DNA from: Ascidia mentula | Taxonomy: Eukaryota; Chordata; Ascidiacea; Phlebobranchia; Ascidiidae | Reading direction: 5' to 3' | NCBI GenBank assembly: GCA_947561715.1 | Contig: OX387205.1 | Location: 9,119,001 to 9,183,000 of the forward strand | Length of the DNA: 64,000 nt | Shown: positions 49,201-60,800 of the stretch, piece after piece | Layout of the letters: each line of letters starts with the position of its first letter | Numbering within the stretch: the stretch's first letter is position 1 | Notes under the pieces: model-generated | What the model saw: the letters and a program-made list of their open reading frames with translations, nothing else | Told to the model about the DNA's origin: nothing | Database searches by the model: none | Program-made: the position numbers and the translations under genes

Positions 49201-49573
49201 AAAATACAGCTACAGCTACACAAAAAGTCCATTACCTGCATCTTACATGCCGCTCAATGCTAAAAGTCTCGAAGGTTATAGAAAGTTGATTGGAGGGGTC
49301 AGTACTTCGCAGGTGGTAAGTACAACGCACGTTCCTCGGATAGGCTCGGGGATAACGTGGGGAGTTGATACTACCCGTTATTCCCGGTCCGACATTAAAG
49401 ACAGTTTGTCCGCATAGTTGAGAAGATCCTACGCGTCATAAAAGCTGTTCTTTTAAACTAATTAAAACAACACGTATTGCAGATTGTTGCTAAACATAAA
49501 ATATTCACATACCTTTATGTAGGGCACAAAGCAACAAAACAATTGGCCAGAAGCTGTGATAAACAAACTGCAT
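40251..49573 (-). CDS. Secreted CUB-CUB-EGF repeat protein (gene A, 23 exons)
   Basis: Exons in transcript order: 49573-49513, 49428-49236, 49001-48829, 48599-48458, 48068-47878, 47493-47374, 47277-47158, 46951-46829, 46482-46348, 45844-45698, 45495-45350, 45078-44988, 44632-44511, 44323-44247, 44183-44102, 43531-43327, 43022-42897, 42460-42338, 42178-42056, 41819-41750, 41058-40886, 40474-40362, 40322-40251; 2,928 nt, 975 residues. Exon 1 is a signal peptide (hydrophobic IVLLLCAL). Exons 2-3 and 4-5 form two CUB domains. Then come about 16 EGF modules, most calcium-binding type (DIDEC, DVDEC, DINEC with a CxC and aromatic-Gly end). The tail is a short helical-looking segment; the last two exons (40474-40362, 40322-40251) keep frame but are the least certain. 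CUB then EGF repeats recalls sea urchin fibropellins; an egg-coat or matrix role is only a guess. No protease, ZP or transmembrane part is seen. Confidence 0.92.
41225..41384. mobile_element. Inverted-repeat element, TGTTTCGACC family
   Basis: Arms 41225-41245 (GAGAGCTGCAGACAGGTGTA) and 41364-41384 are inverted repeats with one mismatch. Inside is CTGTTTCGACCTGCAAGGTC. Related copies lie near 16,598, 25,327, 29,330, 30,640, 31,180 and 56,150. Sits in intron 20 of CUB-EGF gene A. Confidence 0.7.
43780..43909. mobile_element. MITE with 25-bp perfect inverted ends
   Basis: Ends 43780-43804 and 43885-43909 are exact reverse complements (beginning TAATCGGAATTGCTCTTCTG). The interior carries CGTTTCGTCTGCCATCCGGC and GACTTCTTCAGGG. 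It lies in the intron between exons 15 and 16 of CUB-EGF gene A. Confidence 0.8.
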
Positions 49574-51259
49574 GCCTGTTCTTATAATACGCTCCAGGGT
49601 TTCAGTAAAATATAAAATCGTTTAAATCTCTTTGGAATTCTCAACTTTTAAAACAAAACAGTTCTCAGCATCACGGGGACTTAAATAAACAAATGTTCGG
49701 CAGTCCACTGCATTCAAGATCTCCAGTAAAAGGTTGAGGGAAAAAAGGGACCGCATGCCAGTTTTTTTGTGGGCTTTCAATTACAGGAAACAATTGTGAC
49801 TCTGGTGAAATGAACACGACGACCACCAGAGTATCGGATCTAATAAATGTTTTAAGCTTTAACACAAAAATGAGACAATTTCTGTTTGTTTTCTTCGCAT
49901 TTTAAGGGTCAAGTTTTTTTCGGACAGTGTAAAAAAACAAAAATTTGTTTTGCCAAGTTTTTCCTCGGTTATCGTAAACAAATTCGGCCAATTTACACGC
50001 CAGACAGTAGGCCTACATATTTATCGTAACGATTATTCGACTGCCTTTCAAGTTGTTTGTCATAATGTAGTTCTGGCAAAAAAAAATGCGTCCTTCCTCC
50101 TAGATTCGCTTTGGTAACTCGAATTTGCGTCAACAGAAAACTACCGCTACCAGTCTCCACTTTTGCGTCACGATGACTGCCGAATGATTTCCGGAAAAAA
50201 TTCCCGTACTTTCACCGCTCGATGTCGCACTTGAGTACTAGTACGGTTTTACTGCGACGTATTTTCTTTGTGATATCAGCACAAGCCACATTTCGTGTGA
50301 AAAGCCAAAAAATACATTTATTAAGACAGAAAATTACTGCATGACACGCTACACTTAAATGTAACCAAAAAAAAATCACAGTGTACAATACAATGCACTA
50401 CTTTGGGAAGGCAAGCCATTGTGCAGAATTGTCTGCTGCAGTTTAGAGCCTATACTCATATTTTAGTGAAAGGAATGATTATAGCGTCATGTTATGTCAT
50501 ACTGGTTTCCATGTTTATTTCGTAAGCTTTCGGGAACTTTTCGTTGTTTTTGAAACACCACGGGCGTTCGAGCGTTGTTCTCCCTCAAAACGGCCGGCAA
50601 TTCTATAACAAACACCAAACTCCATTTTAAATTGCCTGTAAGTGTCAATAAACTCCAGACTAGAAAGCTCAAAGTGCCTCACCAAGCAGTCGAAAGCATT
50701 CAAGAAACGAGAAAGTGTTTGAGAAGCCGTATATAAGTAAATACAAATTCATTTACATAATACCACATGGGGACTTGAACAGCTGACGCCTAACACAGTA
50801 TACATACACAGTAGCTTGCGGTTAGCCACCGTTTGGGTGTTGCTGGAGTAGAGCAAGCAAATCAGTTCAATTGTGTGTCAGAAACCCATTGAATTTCGCC
50901 GAAATGACATCAAGAAAACAAATTATGGCAGCAGCAGGTAATTTGGGCTGCGAATATTCTAAAACATCTGGAGCAGCGTTTCCACAAGAGTTTCGGGAAA
51001 CGGAATCATACCAAACTATACAGGGTTTCATTACCTGGTATCAAGTTAAAAGGGAAAAAAATCGCCCCTAGTATTTGAGGGTTTCTGTCAACTTACATAA
51101 CCTTACAGGGTTTCGCGTAGCACCGCTCTGGCGTATTTCGGAAATCAGGCATGAAAACGTTTAACGCACGCTATGTACCGCTTAACAAAGTGCAAAGCAT
51201 TTACCTTGCGAGAGAGGTGCGTCGTTTCCGTAAGTAAGCAGACGATTTCGTCGTGTTGC
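49574..51259. other. Intergenic between CUB-EGF gene A and the EF-hand-like gene
   Basis: Holds the upstream region of gene A and the 3' flank of the minus-strand gene ending at 51,260. Overlapping minus ORFs at 50,487-50,703 lack domains and splice support. Confidence 0.5.
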
Positions 51260-54200
51260 CTAAAAACCTATCGTCCGGAATTCTGCAACATACATAAAGT
51301 TATTGGCTTTCGGAGACACTGCGTAAAAAGGGAAAAACCTCAGATTTTCAGGATCTCCGATGAACTTTTCGAATTCGGTAATTTCAGTTGTTTGACTGTC
51401 CACAGAACGGCCGCTAGGTGGACGAGAAAATCGGTCAAACGTGCAGTCACGTGGCAAAGAGGCGAATTCTTGATCCTGTGTTAAACGTGATAACGTAGTT
51501 TTCTAACGTCGATAAAAATTGACCAAATCTGGGGGTATTCGTTGACCAACTGCATTTTCCCTTATTCTCGGTCATCAAATTATTTATACATTTTTTAATT
51601 AAAGGTGTAGCGAGGTCTTGCTTGTTTTTAACAAAATCGTGCAAATGAAGGGTACCAATTGTTGACATTTACGCCAAACTTAGGAGCAAAAAAAGTGTTT
51701 AACATTATATCTTGAAAGGTCCTAATGATGACAATAAGGTTGATTGAGATTCATAATTAACCTGTTTTACTCCATCAGACGGATCAAGAAATATTCTCGA
51801 AAATTCGCCGTCCATTGCTTTAAGCGCCTCCGACTCCCGATCACGTGGTTTGTGTATATACACGAAACGAGGTGGAGTCTCGGAGCACCGATCCTGTGAC
51901 GTCACTTCCTGTGATCATAAAACACCGATTGCCAAATGTTCATTAGTTTAGCAATGGCTCTACCTCCACAGGAAGTTCGTTTTCCAGTATTTCTAGGTCG
52001 TCCACTTGTGTCATAACTTCCACAATATCTGAAACGAAAGGTTACAAATAACCGATGTTACTACAAGTGTCGACGTCTTGATTTTTGGTATTGCGCGAAA
52101 ACGCGTTGTTTAAAATTAGGCTGGTTGACTATTTCGTGGGGAAGGTCACTTTGTTGAAATAACTGAAACACTGCAATTTCAAGAAGTTATGGATACATTT
52201 TGGATGAAATGATGATCAAATTCCTTTGTTCAGTAAATATTCAATAACATATCAAAATAAAATTATAAATATTTTAATTAAACATTCCTGTTAACGTTAC
52301 TTCGATACTATAACATTACCCTGTCAACTTTAGGTCATAACGAAACAGAACGAAAGAGGTATTCAGCAGCAAAACTTGAAACAAAAGAAATCAGATATCT
52401 CAAGTGGGCGTATACCGTTTGGTTGCTCGATATGTGGTATGGGTTTAAAATCATTGATTGCTGGTGTATTGTCTGGAGCCGTAACGGATTCCTTGTCCAT
52501 GTCATCCAACAGTCGTTCCAATAAACTTGCATTGCGATGACTCAACGAATTCCACTTGGGTTTGGATTTCTTTCGTTTGCTGATGTTAAAAAAACTTTAA
52601 ATTAAAATAGAAGAATCGGCTTCAAATTGAAACAATATACGAGGTATATTTATCGTCTATTTCGGGCTACTTTGATCTTTTCGCTTAAGCAAAATTTAAA
52701 ACTGCTGTGTTTTCTTTTTGTTAAAAAGAAAAGTTGAAACTCGCCTGGGAGTAAATTTTCCAAAAGGGATTTGTGAACTTGCACTAACAGCCGTATAGTT
52801 CACAGTGTGTTTCTGTGAACTCATGTTAGTACAAAAAGCGTAACTATGATACACACCGCTTAGTTTGTTTCTCATCAGCGCCACCTCGCGGCGAGTGTTT
52901 ACGTCCGTGCTTCTGTATGGCAACCGCGTGGTCGTCGCTTCCCATTCCCAACGTTATTGCGTCACAATGGCTAACGTGCCTTCCGGGCATTCTGCATTGT
53001 TCCAAGAAAATAGTTTTGTTGACTGCCTTGTTTGAAAACACTTGATCAGTTGATGTACTAACGTAGTTTGATGCCTAAACAATGAGAGCTTGCCACACGT
53101 AAGCCAGGTAATCCCACTAAAATTTGCTAATTTTTGGACAATCTGACTTTATTAATGCAAAATGAGTGGTGTAGCAAAGCTTGGAAGTTTTGTGATTAAT
53201 ATTTATTTTTTTGGCGGCCCTAACAAGTTCAAAAGGCAAACGACATGACAAAACTAAAATGACAAACAATCCAAATTTAGTTACATATCTGTGCACTAAA
53301 CAGCGCACGTGTACGGTGAGAAACCATTTACAACGTAAGCACACTTACACTGGTTTTGGTTGAGCGAGGCGACGCATCGTGGAATCAGGTGGTTGTTTTG
53401 GTCGGTAATGTCTACGTTTACCAGGAGCTGGAGGAGGTCGTCTAACTCGTTCCAATACTTCGTCATAATTACTTATGTATTGGGAGATTTCCGATCTCAA
53501 TGCTTCGGCCCAACGCTGGTCCTACACACAAAAATGCCACACAAAGGCTGAGGCTAAAAGCGTAATTTTTTGGAAAATTTCGTTTTGTTACTGTACCTTT
53601 GTGTGCATTTCAAACTTAAGCTGGTCAATCTGACGCGCAACCTCGTCACGTGACTGCGAGTTGACCGCTGGAGGGCAGGATGCGGCTCGCGCTTCGAGCT
53701 TTGGAGGTTCGGGTTTTGTGTCTTCAACTGGCATTGATCTGACAAAATTAACGATATAAGTATGATTTAGAATCACTTCGGCGACACTAATGATAAAGAC
53801 GTATTGCCACATGTCTGCTCGTGATATATGAGCAAAAGCAACTGAAATGGACATAAATCTACACTTTAAATTTAGCGGAATGGTTGAAGTTTAAACGCCG
53901 GAACTTACTAGGTGATGTTCTCGTTATTGGAACTGCGAGAATAATTAATAGCGTATGTTGTACCTGAAAGTGGGGACGGCGGTTATTGTGGATGGTGATT
54001 GATAAGATGTGGCTGTTGAAATATAAAACACGCTACAATGAGTGGATTTAAAGGATCCGCAAGCATTCTTCGCGAACAACGAGTGTATGGAATAACAATA
54101 GCAAGTCTACACATTCCCCCATTATGTCAGATGCGTCAGGTATTGGTCGTCTGTTACCAGTAAATACAACACTCAATAGAAGTCGACTTATTCGCTATTA

Positions 54201-57200
54201 TTGCGTTGTTTGACGACAAGGCAACATGTTGGCAAAGCTCTGTTTGTTTAAACCCAGGGAAGACTTCGCAGGCTTTTTAATACGTGACAAACAATTTTTA
54301 AAGCACCGAGGGGGCATTTCAAAACAAAGCAAGTATGTCCATACATTTTAGATATTTTGAGGTGGATTCTTGATCCATACTACATTGCAATACCAACACC
54401 ACAGCCTTGTCAATTGCGTATTACACATAATTGGTGTGTTAAATCTGTATAAATTTTATTTACCTCTATTTGTCCATGCAATTCCGCACAAAGATGTGGC
54501 TGATGTTGAGGACTTTGCAAATTTGCTTTTGGAAGTTGAAGCACTGAGGGAAGTTTTTGGTCTTGGGCGACTTTGGGATGAACCGCCTTTGGCAAGTTTT
54601 ATCTATAAACCGTAAACTTGATTATATCCTTCTGCCTATAAAAGGCAATTGACAAAGGCAAAATCTTGTCATAATATTAAAAAAAGTCAGAAATGAGTGC
54701 CCACTGTCCTTAAATTGCAAATGTATCAACATCCCCGACAATATACACAACAAAACAAACTACAGCAAAACAATTCATTGCCTGACATAAGTTCTAGTGC
54801 CATTGTCTCGACATCCCCCCCCCTAAAACATTCAAATTGTAAATTTGATCCACATTTCCTTTTTACTAACAATTTCTCCAACAATTTTAAATAGTTTTCA
54901 TCTGATTTAATATTAGGCAGAAACACCTGTTTGTCTGAATCTCTCAGCTTCTTTTGAATATTCAGGTAATCTTTGTTTGACAGTCTAACCTACAATACAT
55001 CCGAATGACATAAAATTGTTGATATATTAGGTTTTGTAAATGCAAGAACCTTTGTAAAGCTTTTAGGTTAACAACTTTTTGAAAAGCCAAGTATTGTAGA
55101 GTCACACAACAACATTTTGGTGACAAACGTTGTTGTTACAATACTAACAATTGGCAAAGCCAACAAAAGCATACTTTATTACTATCATCGGAATAAATCT
55201 TCAATTCACCTTCTTATCTTACCTGTGTTTTGAACTCCTCTGCTTTTACTGGAAGGTCCACAAATGCCTTTGACTCTAAAGTAGGGTGTCCATGTCTTAA
55301 TTCCTCCTGTTGATATTTCTCATTTAATTCCTTCCACAGACGCTTGTCTTTTGGCAACACAAACTTCTTAAAATTCTCCACCTAAAGCACATGTGTATGT
55401 TAAAGTTTGTGTGGATAATTCAGTGGACATGCACTTTCATTATGTACTTGGACTACTCTAGAGCTGAAACTTATATACACAAGAGGTGTAGGGTACTTAA
55501 GGTCACGATAACACGTACACAATACACTTCTCTCCAAGTTTTTTTGAGCACCGAGCTTTTGTCACTTTCAATTTCATCTGGATTGACTTGCTCACACCTT
55601 TATGTGCAAAATGCAAATCAATAATTAATGATTTTAGAAATATTTGCCAATTGTATTCATAATTTATCATGAAAGAGTTTATAATCTCCATATTCACACT
55701 GGCAAAAACAAAATTAAAGTCGAAAAACACTACTTTACCACCAAAGCAAGTCCAAAAACTCATAAAATTGTATTCTTCCTTTTTCCTTGAAGGAGGATTG
55801 AATGTGGCGAAGCTAATCAAAATAGCAATATTAAAGATTTATATTAAATCAAACACTTTATATTAAAAATTGATCACAAAATGCGAACATATGAAAATTA
55901 CAATCACATGTATTTATGTTACTCTACCTTGTTCATAAGCTTTTGTGGGGATATAACTCTATTACAAAGTTTAAGTGTTCTGAGGAGAGTCCTTTCCCTG
56001 AGGCTCATGCCCTTTTGGTCGTACTCCTCATATGTTTCAAAAGCCAGACGAACACTTTGCAGGTCTGAAAAACTTAAACACAATGTTTGGAAAATCAGTT
56101 ACAGAAAATTAACAATTTTATTAAAAAGTCTGTGCCCGCTGGTCTAAAAGCTAGTGCTGTGCCACAACAACCAGCTGCACTGATGGTATTTATGGCTCAA
56201 AACAGTGAGCACTACTGTATGCAGCTCCTAGTGATTATTATGGCTTTAGCAAAAAGCTTTTACTACTGCGGTAGTTGATTGCTCACAAAATTTAAAAGCA
56301 GCCAAATGAAATAATTATTCCTTTTTGTATTTATATATCTTACCTGAAGAACATTTGACTAAGTAGAGCAACACTTTTCCTGAGAATTTCATTGTTGTAA
56401 GATCCTGATTTTAGATTTACAGTGAAGTGCAAATCTTTGTTAAAATAATGCAGGTCACAGCACTTAATAAGAGTCTGCAATATCAAGAAAACCAAGAATA
56501 TTTATAGATTCATATATTGAATTGAAGCACACCTTAGTTAGCAGCCCACTACCACCAGTATACATATCTTTTGACAAGTTCTTCGAGAACAAATCCCTTG
56601 GAAACTGAAGTAAAAAAAAGTTTAGTAGTTATTTACTTCTATAACAACAAATATTTTGTAATTCTTACTGAAATATATGTTGACAATACACGTTATACAA
56701 GGTAATCAAAACTTACCCCAAGAGCAAGTAGTAAATGCCTAAAAACGAACAAAACAAGCTATTATTACGTGACGTAGGCGATTTCTAACAAAAGTCATGC
56801 AACAAACTTTACCCAAGCTCTTCAGATGAAAACACATCCTGCGACTCCAGAGTTTTTAAATGCATCTTGTAAACCTCATAAGTAATACAAATCAAATAAA
56901 AAAAACGCAGTATCTGAAAACACGCGAGCTGATGCACCACACGTGCTACGTAACTGGCGTATATAGTAACCAAACTACGCAACCATTGTTTATCTCTCGA
57001 ATTTAAGGATCCAGAAAAAATACACTACGCTTTTTTTCTTTTTCTCTCGATTTCCATATCTGCACAATATAATGAAACAAGCAAACAGTTTTTGACATTT
57101 CGATGCAAAAAGAAAAGGAAAAGTATATTCCATAACGATTGTTTTATACATGTGAACTTTAAAGCAAGTATTTGACCCGAACACTTAATTAATTTTTCAA

Positions 57201-57683
57201 AATAAGCTCTACCAATCTTTATTTTCGAGACAAATTCAAAAACGTTATTCGTTTGAAATGTGGTCCTTTTTGCCAAGTTTGTTCTACTGATTTCTTACCA
57301 GTGGTAATGCAAGTGTCGGCCTGATCATAACTTTACAAGTCTAACTCCTTACTGCCACCAGGCGACTTACAAGTTTTAAACTGGATTGTGCAATAAAATT
57401 CTTTCAGATTTAAAATATTCTTGGTAGGCATTGGGATGTTTTCTGAGAGGAGCTGCTCCTGGTAACAAACAACAAAATTTTCACAGAGTTTATGATGCGT
57501 CACTTTTCCGACTTTCTTCAGCAACTTTGGAAAGTAGGACGGATTTACCCTTATTGAAGGCGAACCTGTTTCCTATTTCTACGTAGTGACGTTGATTTGC
57601 GGTGCCACGACACACCACGGTATTGCTTCCTGTCGTTGGGATTTCGGTTCGAAAACCCTTTTTCTTGATCACATTCGCTTGAG
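51260..57683 (-). CDS. Unrecognised EF-hand-like protein, 18 exons, 5' exon missing
   Basis: Exons in transcript order: 57683-57549, 57458-57382, 56874-56813, 56738-56717, 56604-56533, 56474-56344, 56054-55928, 55381-55223, 54989-54927, 54602-54464, 54012-53964, 53738-53597, 53521-53349, 52979-52857, 52579-52416, 52028-51964, 51908-51762, 51475-51260. They give 2,066 nt entering at phase 1 and ending in TAG, so at least 687 residues; the exon with the start Met was not found. The N-terminal half has an EF-hand-like stretch (SSEELGHLLLALGFP, then FETYEEYDQKGMSLRE with imperfect calcium ligands). The C-terminal half is Ser/Pro/Lys-rich with basic patches and a helical segment. The join from 57382 to 56874 uses a weak donor (gtttaa); if unused, a 25-codon exon ends in TAA and the gene splits in two. 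A C1orf87-like identity is a guess. The other junctions use GT-AG and keep phase. Confidence 0.75.
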
Positions 57684-57800
57684 CTGCAATAAAAATTCAG
57701 AACTGTTTGATCGTTGCAGTGGTTTGATGCAAAAAATAACTGTAGCCGTTTTGTTCGTAATTGGATTTGGAAGTAGTAAAATCATATAAAGAACAACAAA
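57684..57800. promoter_or_regulatory. Short divergent intergenic region
   Basis: Only about 117 bp separate the first recognised minus-strand exon from the start codon of CUB-EGF gene B. The start exon of the minus gene is not identified and could lie within or beyond gene B, so a shared bidirectional promoter is an inference. Confidence 0.4.
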
Positions 57801-60800
57801 ATGTTTTTCATTATCATGTTGGTTTTGTTTTCAGCTTCAACAGAAGGTAAATAGAGAAGTTATTTATATACATGTAAGATATATAGAAATGTCTTTCACA
57901 CAAGTAATTTAGGCCAGAGGTTCGAAATGGTAAAGTTGTTTATTTAAGTAAAATTCGCAAAATGAGGTTGCAAAATGTATGGCAACTTTATGCTTATGTT
58001 ACTTTTGTTTTAATGTTTTTCAGCTAATTCCGGTTGTGACAAATTGGTGCCAGTCCGAAGTGGAAAAAATGACCCCATCACTTCACCCAATTTTCCAGCA
58101 GCTTACCCACCAAACACTATATGCACGTATCGGTTTTATTCCGCAAGTTTGACAAACCACATCACTATAACATTCAGCCAGTTTCATTTGGAAGGTCACC
58201 TAAATTGCAAGTATGTGTCATATTTTCTGATCCACACATTAAGTGTTTTTTTGTAGTTATGCAAGGTTGTACTTTACTAATTGGACGTTCTGTCGTTCTT
58301 AGTAAGTTTGTAAGTGTAAACTGCCAGTTCGCGATTTACCAATTATCGGGTCTGCTTATAAATGAATATAATAAAGTGCTTTAAATATACTTTAAAAAGT
58401 TAATGGAATTTTTATAATTTTACCAGAAAAACTTCAGCATTGAATTTTCTTGTGTAAATCATTTAACGCGTTTTCTTTGCTGTAGCTTTGACTTCCTGGC
58501 CATTTACGACGGTCCGACTACCAGCGCCAGGAGACTTGGACGTCATTGTGGACATAACATGCCGCCGTCCTACACTAGCACCGGAAAATATTTAACTGTG
58601 TATTTCCGTGCCGACAGTTCAGAACAATTTGACGGCTTCTCCTTCAGCGTGACGGCAGGTAAACGCTACTGTCAAAACGATTCAACAGTTTTACTTTTGT
58701 TTCACCAAGTTGTTCTTAAAATAACAGAAGTTTGTTAAATGGGCTTGTTCCTTTGACTTCATCGTCTTGAACTTAAATGTTTTTAAGGTTGCATGTACCA
58801 GTTCACCGCTCAAACAGACCAGTTTTCGTCACCCGGTTATCCGGCTCAATATCCGGACGATAGCGAGTGCACTTACGATATAGCTCCCTCCAGCGGTAGT
58901 CAATTACTGTTGACTTTCATACAATTTGAGTAAGTTTGCGTTTGAAAAATGCGACAACCAGCTAAATACTCTCTTTAAGCACTTTAAATGAACTTTTAAA
59001 TGTTAATTCTATTTCTTCAATGTGCCGTGCCAGTTTCAGGTCTATAACTTTAGTAATTGCTGGTGCACTGTTTTGGACAGACTGACTTTTAAATGTTCCT
59101 GTAAATCCCTAAAGAAATTTCGCCTGATTGCAGACGAAATGTCGATGGTAATAAAAATCTCGTAACCTTGTGCCAGAAGAACATTTTTTTTTATTTTACG
59201 ATGCTTGGCAGCAAGAATAGCACTATGCTAGTGCAAATGCATAAGATGTTGTTTTTAATACAAAGTGTTAAGTATACTTGGAAAAATGTCACTATTTCCA
59301 AAGACTTGAAACTTCAACGGACTGCAAATTTGACCGGTTGGAATTAATAGCACCACCAGACGAGAATGCGTTTGCTAGCTATTGCGGAAGTCGTGGGACT
59401 TTCAAAAGGCTTGTAAACACGTCCCATCTTGCCATGAAGTTTGTGTCTGACAGCTCTGTATCAAGAGCAGGCTTCCAACTGAACTACAGGGTCACAAGTA
59501 AGTGCACTTGTTACTTGTTAGGACGCAGCTTTAAACGGGCATTAGTTGGAATTGGGTTGAGTTTGGATTTCACTATGTGTCAAGTCGGGGTACGGTGAAT
59601 ACATCCAGTGGTGGGATTCAGTTCTGTAGAACCGTCTCACAAAATTTTATGAGATCGGCGAACCGGTTAGCATTACTGGTTACTGTCAATGGATTTTTGT
59701 AACAGTACCGGCTGAAAAATATGACTTTTATGATAGAACCGGCTGACAAAAAAATTGAATCCCACCACTGAATACATCTAATGCGAAAGAAATCTATCAA
59801 ACTTATCCCTTTATATTCCAAAGTAAATTTTGTTCCCATATTTTTTTCTTTTGCTTGCTTGCTTTTCTCCTTGCCTGAGAAAATCAATTGATATATTTAA
59901 AACATTTTGACAAGTCCTTATGCTATCATCAGTTTAAAAATAAGCATTTGCCGAAACGTTTTAAATGAATAAAACGTGTCAAGGTCTTCAACAGTATGGC
60001 CCAGTCTCTTTATTCTCAGAATTATGAGTAAATCCGTAAATAATGTTCCTAAGTTAAGAAACGATTATGAATATGCTGTCTTTACTAGCAAACTGCAACG
60101 ATAGTAATGGCGGATGCCGTCATGGATGTACGGATGTGTCTCCTGGAGTTGTTGAATGCTCTTGCAATCCAGGCTACGAACTCAAGGATGATGGAATTCA
60201 ATGCGTCGGTAATGTTGAGTGATCAAATAATTTGGGATACATTGATCTCCTTTTCCATAAATGCTATTCCAAGGTCTTTGTTTTGTCGAATTTTGCGGTG
60301 TTCTATTCCTGGACAGAAATCTACTCTAAGCCATGGCTCAACTGCACACTGCAGCACATGTGGAATATGCAAAACAGTAATCCCGGTATCCATTCTTGTG
60401 CTAATTGATTTGATTTGTTGTGTGTCACAGACATAGACGAATGCCTGAGCAACCCCTGTGAAGATCTGTGTACAAATTCACCCGGATATTTCAACTGCAG
60501 TTGCAACACCACGAGTTATCTGCTCTCGCCGGATGGACTTACTTGCACAGGTACGAACACATGTTAGATGTATTTTCATGCACCGTTTTATGGTTCCTTG
60601 TATTAACTATTCGATAACCCTTGGTCAGTTTTGACCTTTGATTTGTTTCGCGATGTGATCAATAACTGGATTTTACGGGACAACAGTCTTATTTGCCTTC
60701 GGAACCCAACCTGTAAAATTTGTCCGCATTACGTCAATTTTTTTGTGTGGTGAATTTTTGTTGTTGCAATTATGATTTCCTTTGTTGTTTATACACAAAA

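Noticed and set aside
53909..53932. 24-nt micro-exon in the EF-hand-like gene (cgcag...ccta|gtaagt)
   Set aside because: It has good splice sites, but including it creates TAA at the next junction; skipping it keeps the frame.
54726..54926. Minus-strand ORF of 66 codons
   Set aside because: Lies in an intron of the 51,260-57,683 model, has no usable acceptor phase and no domain.
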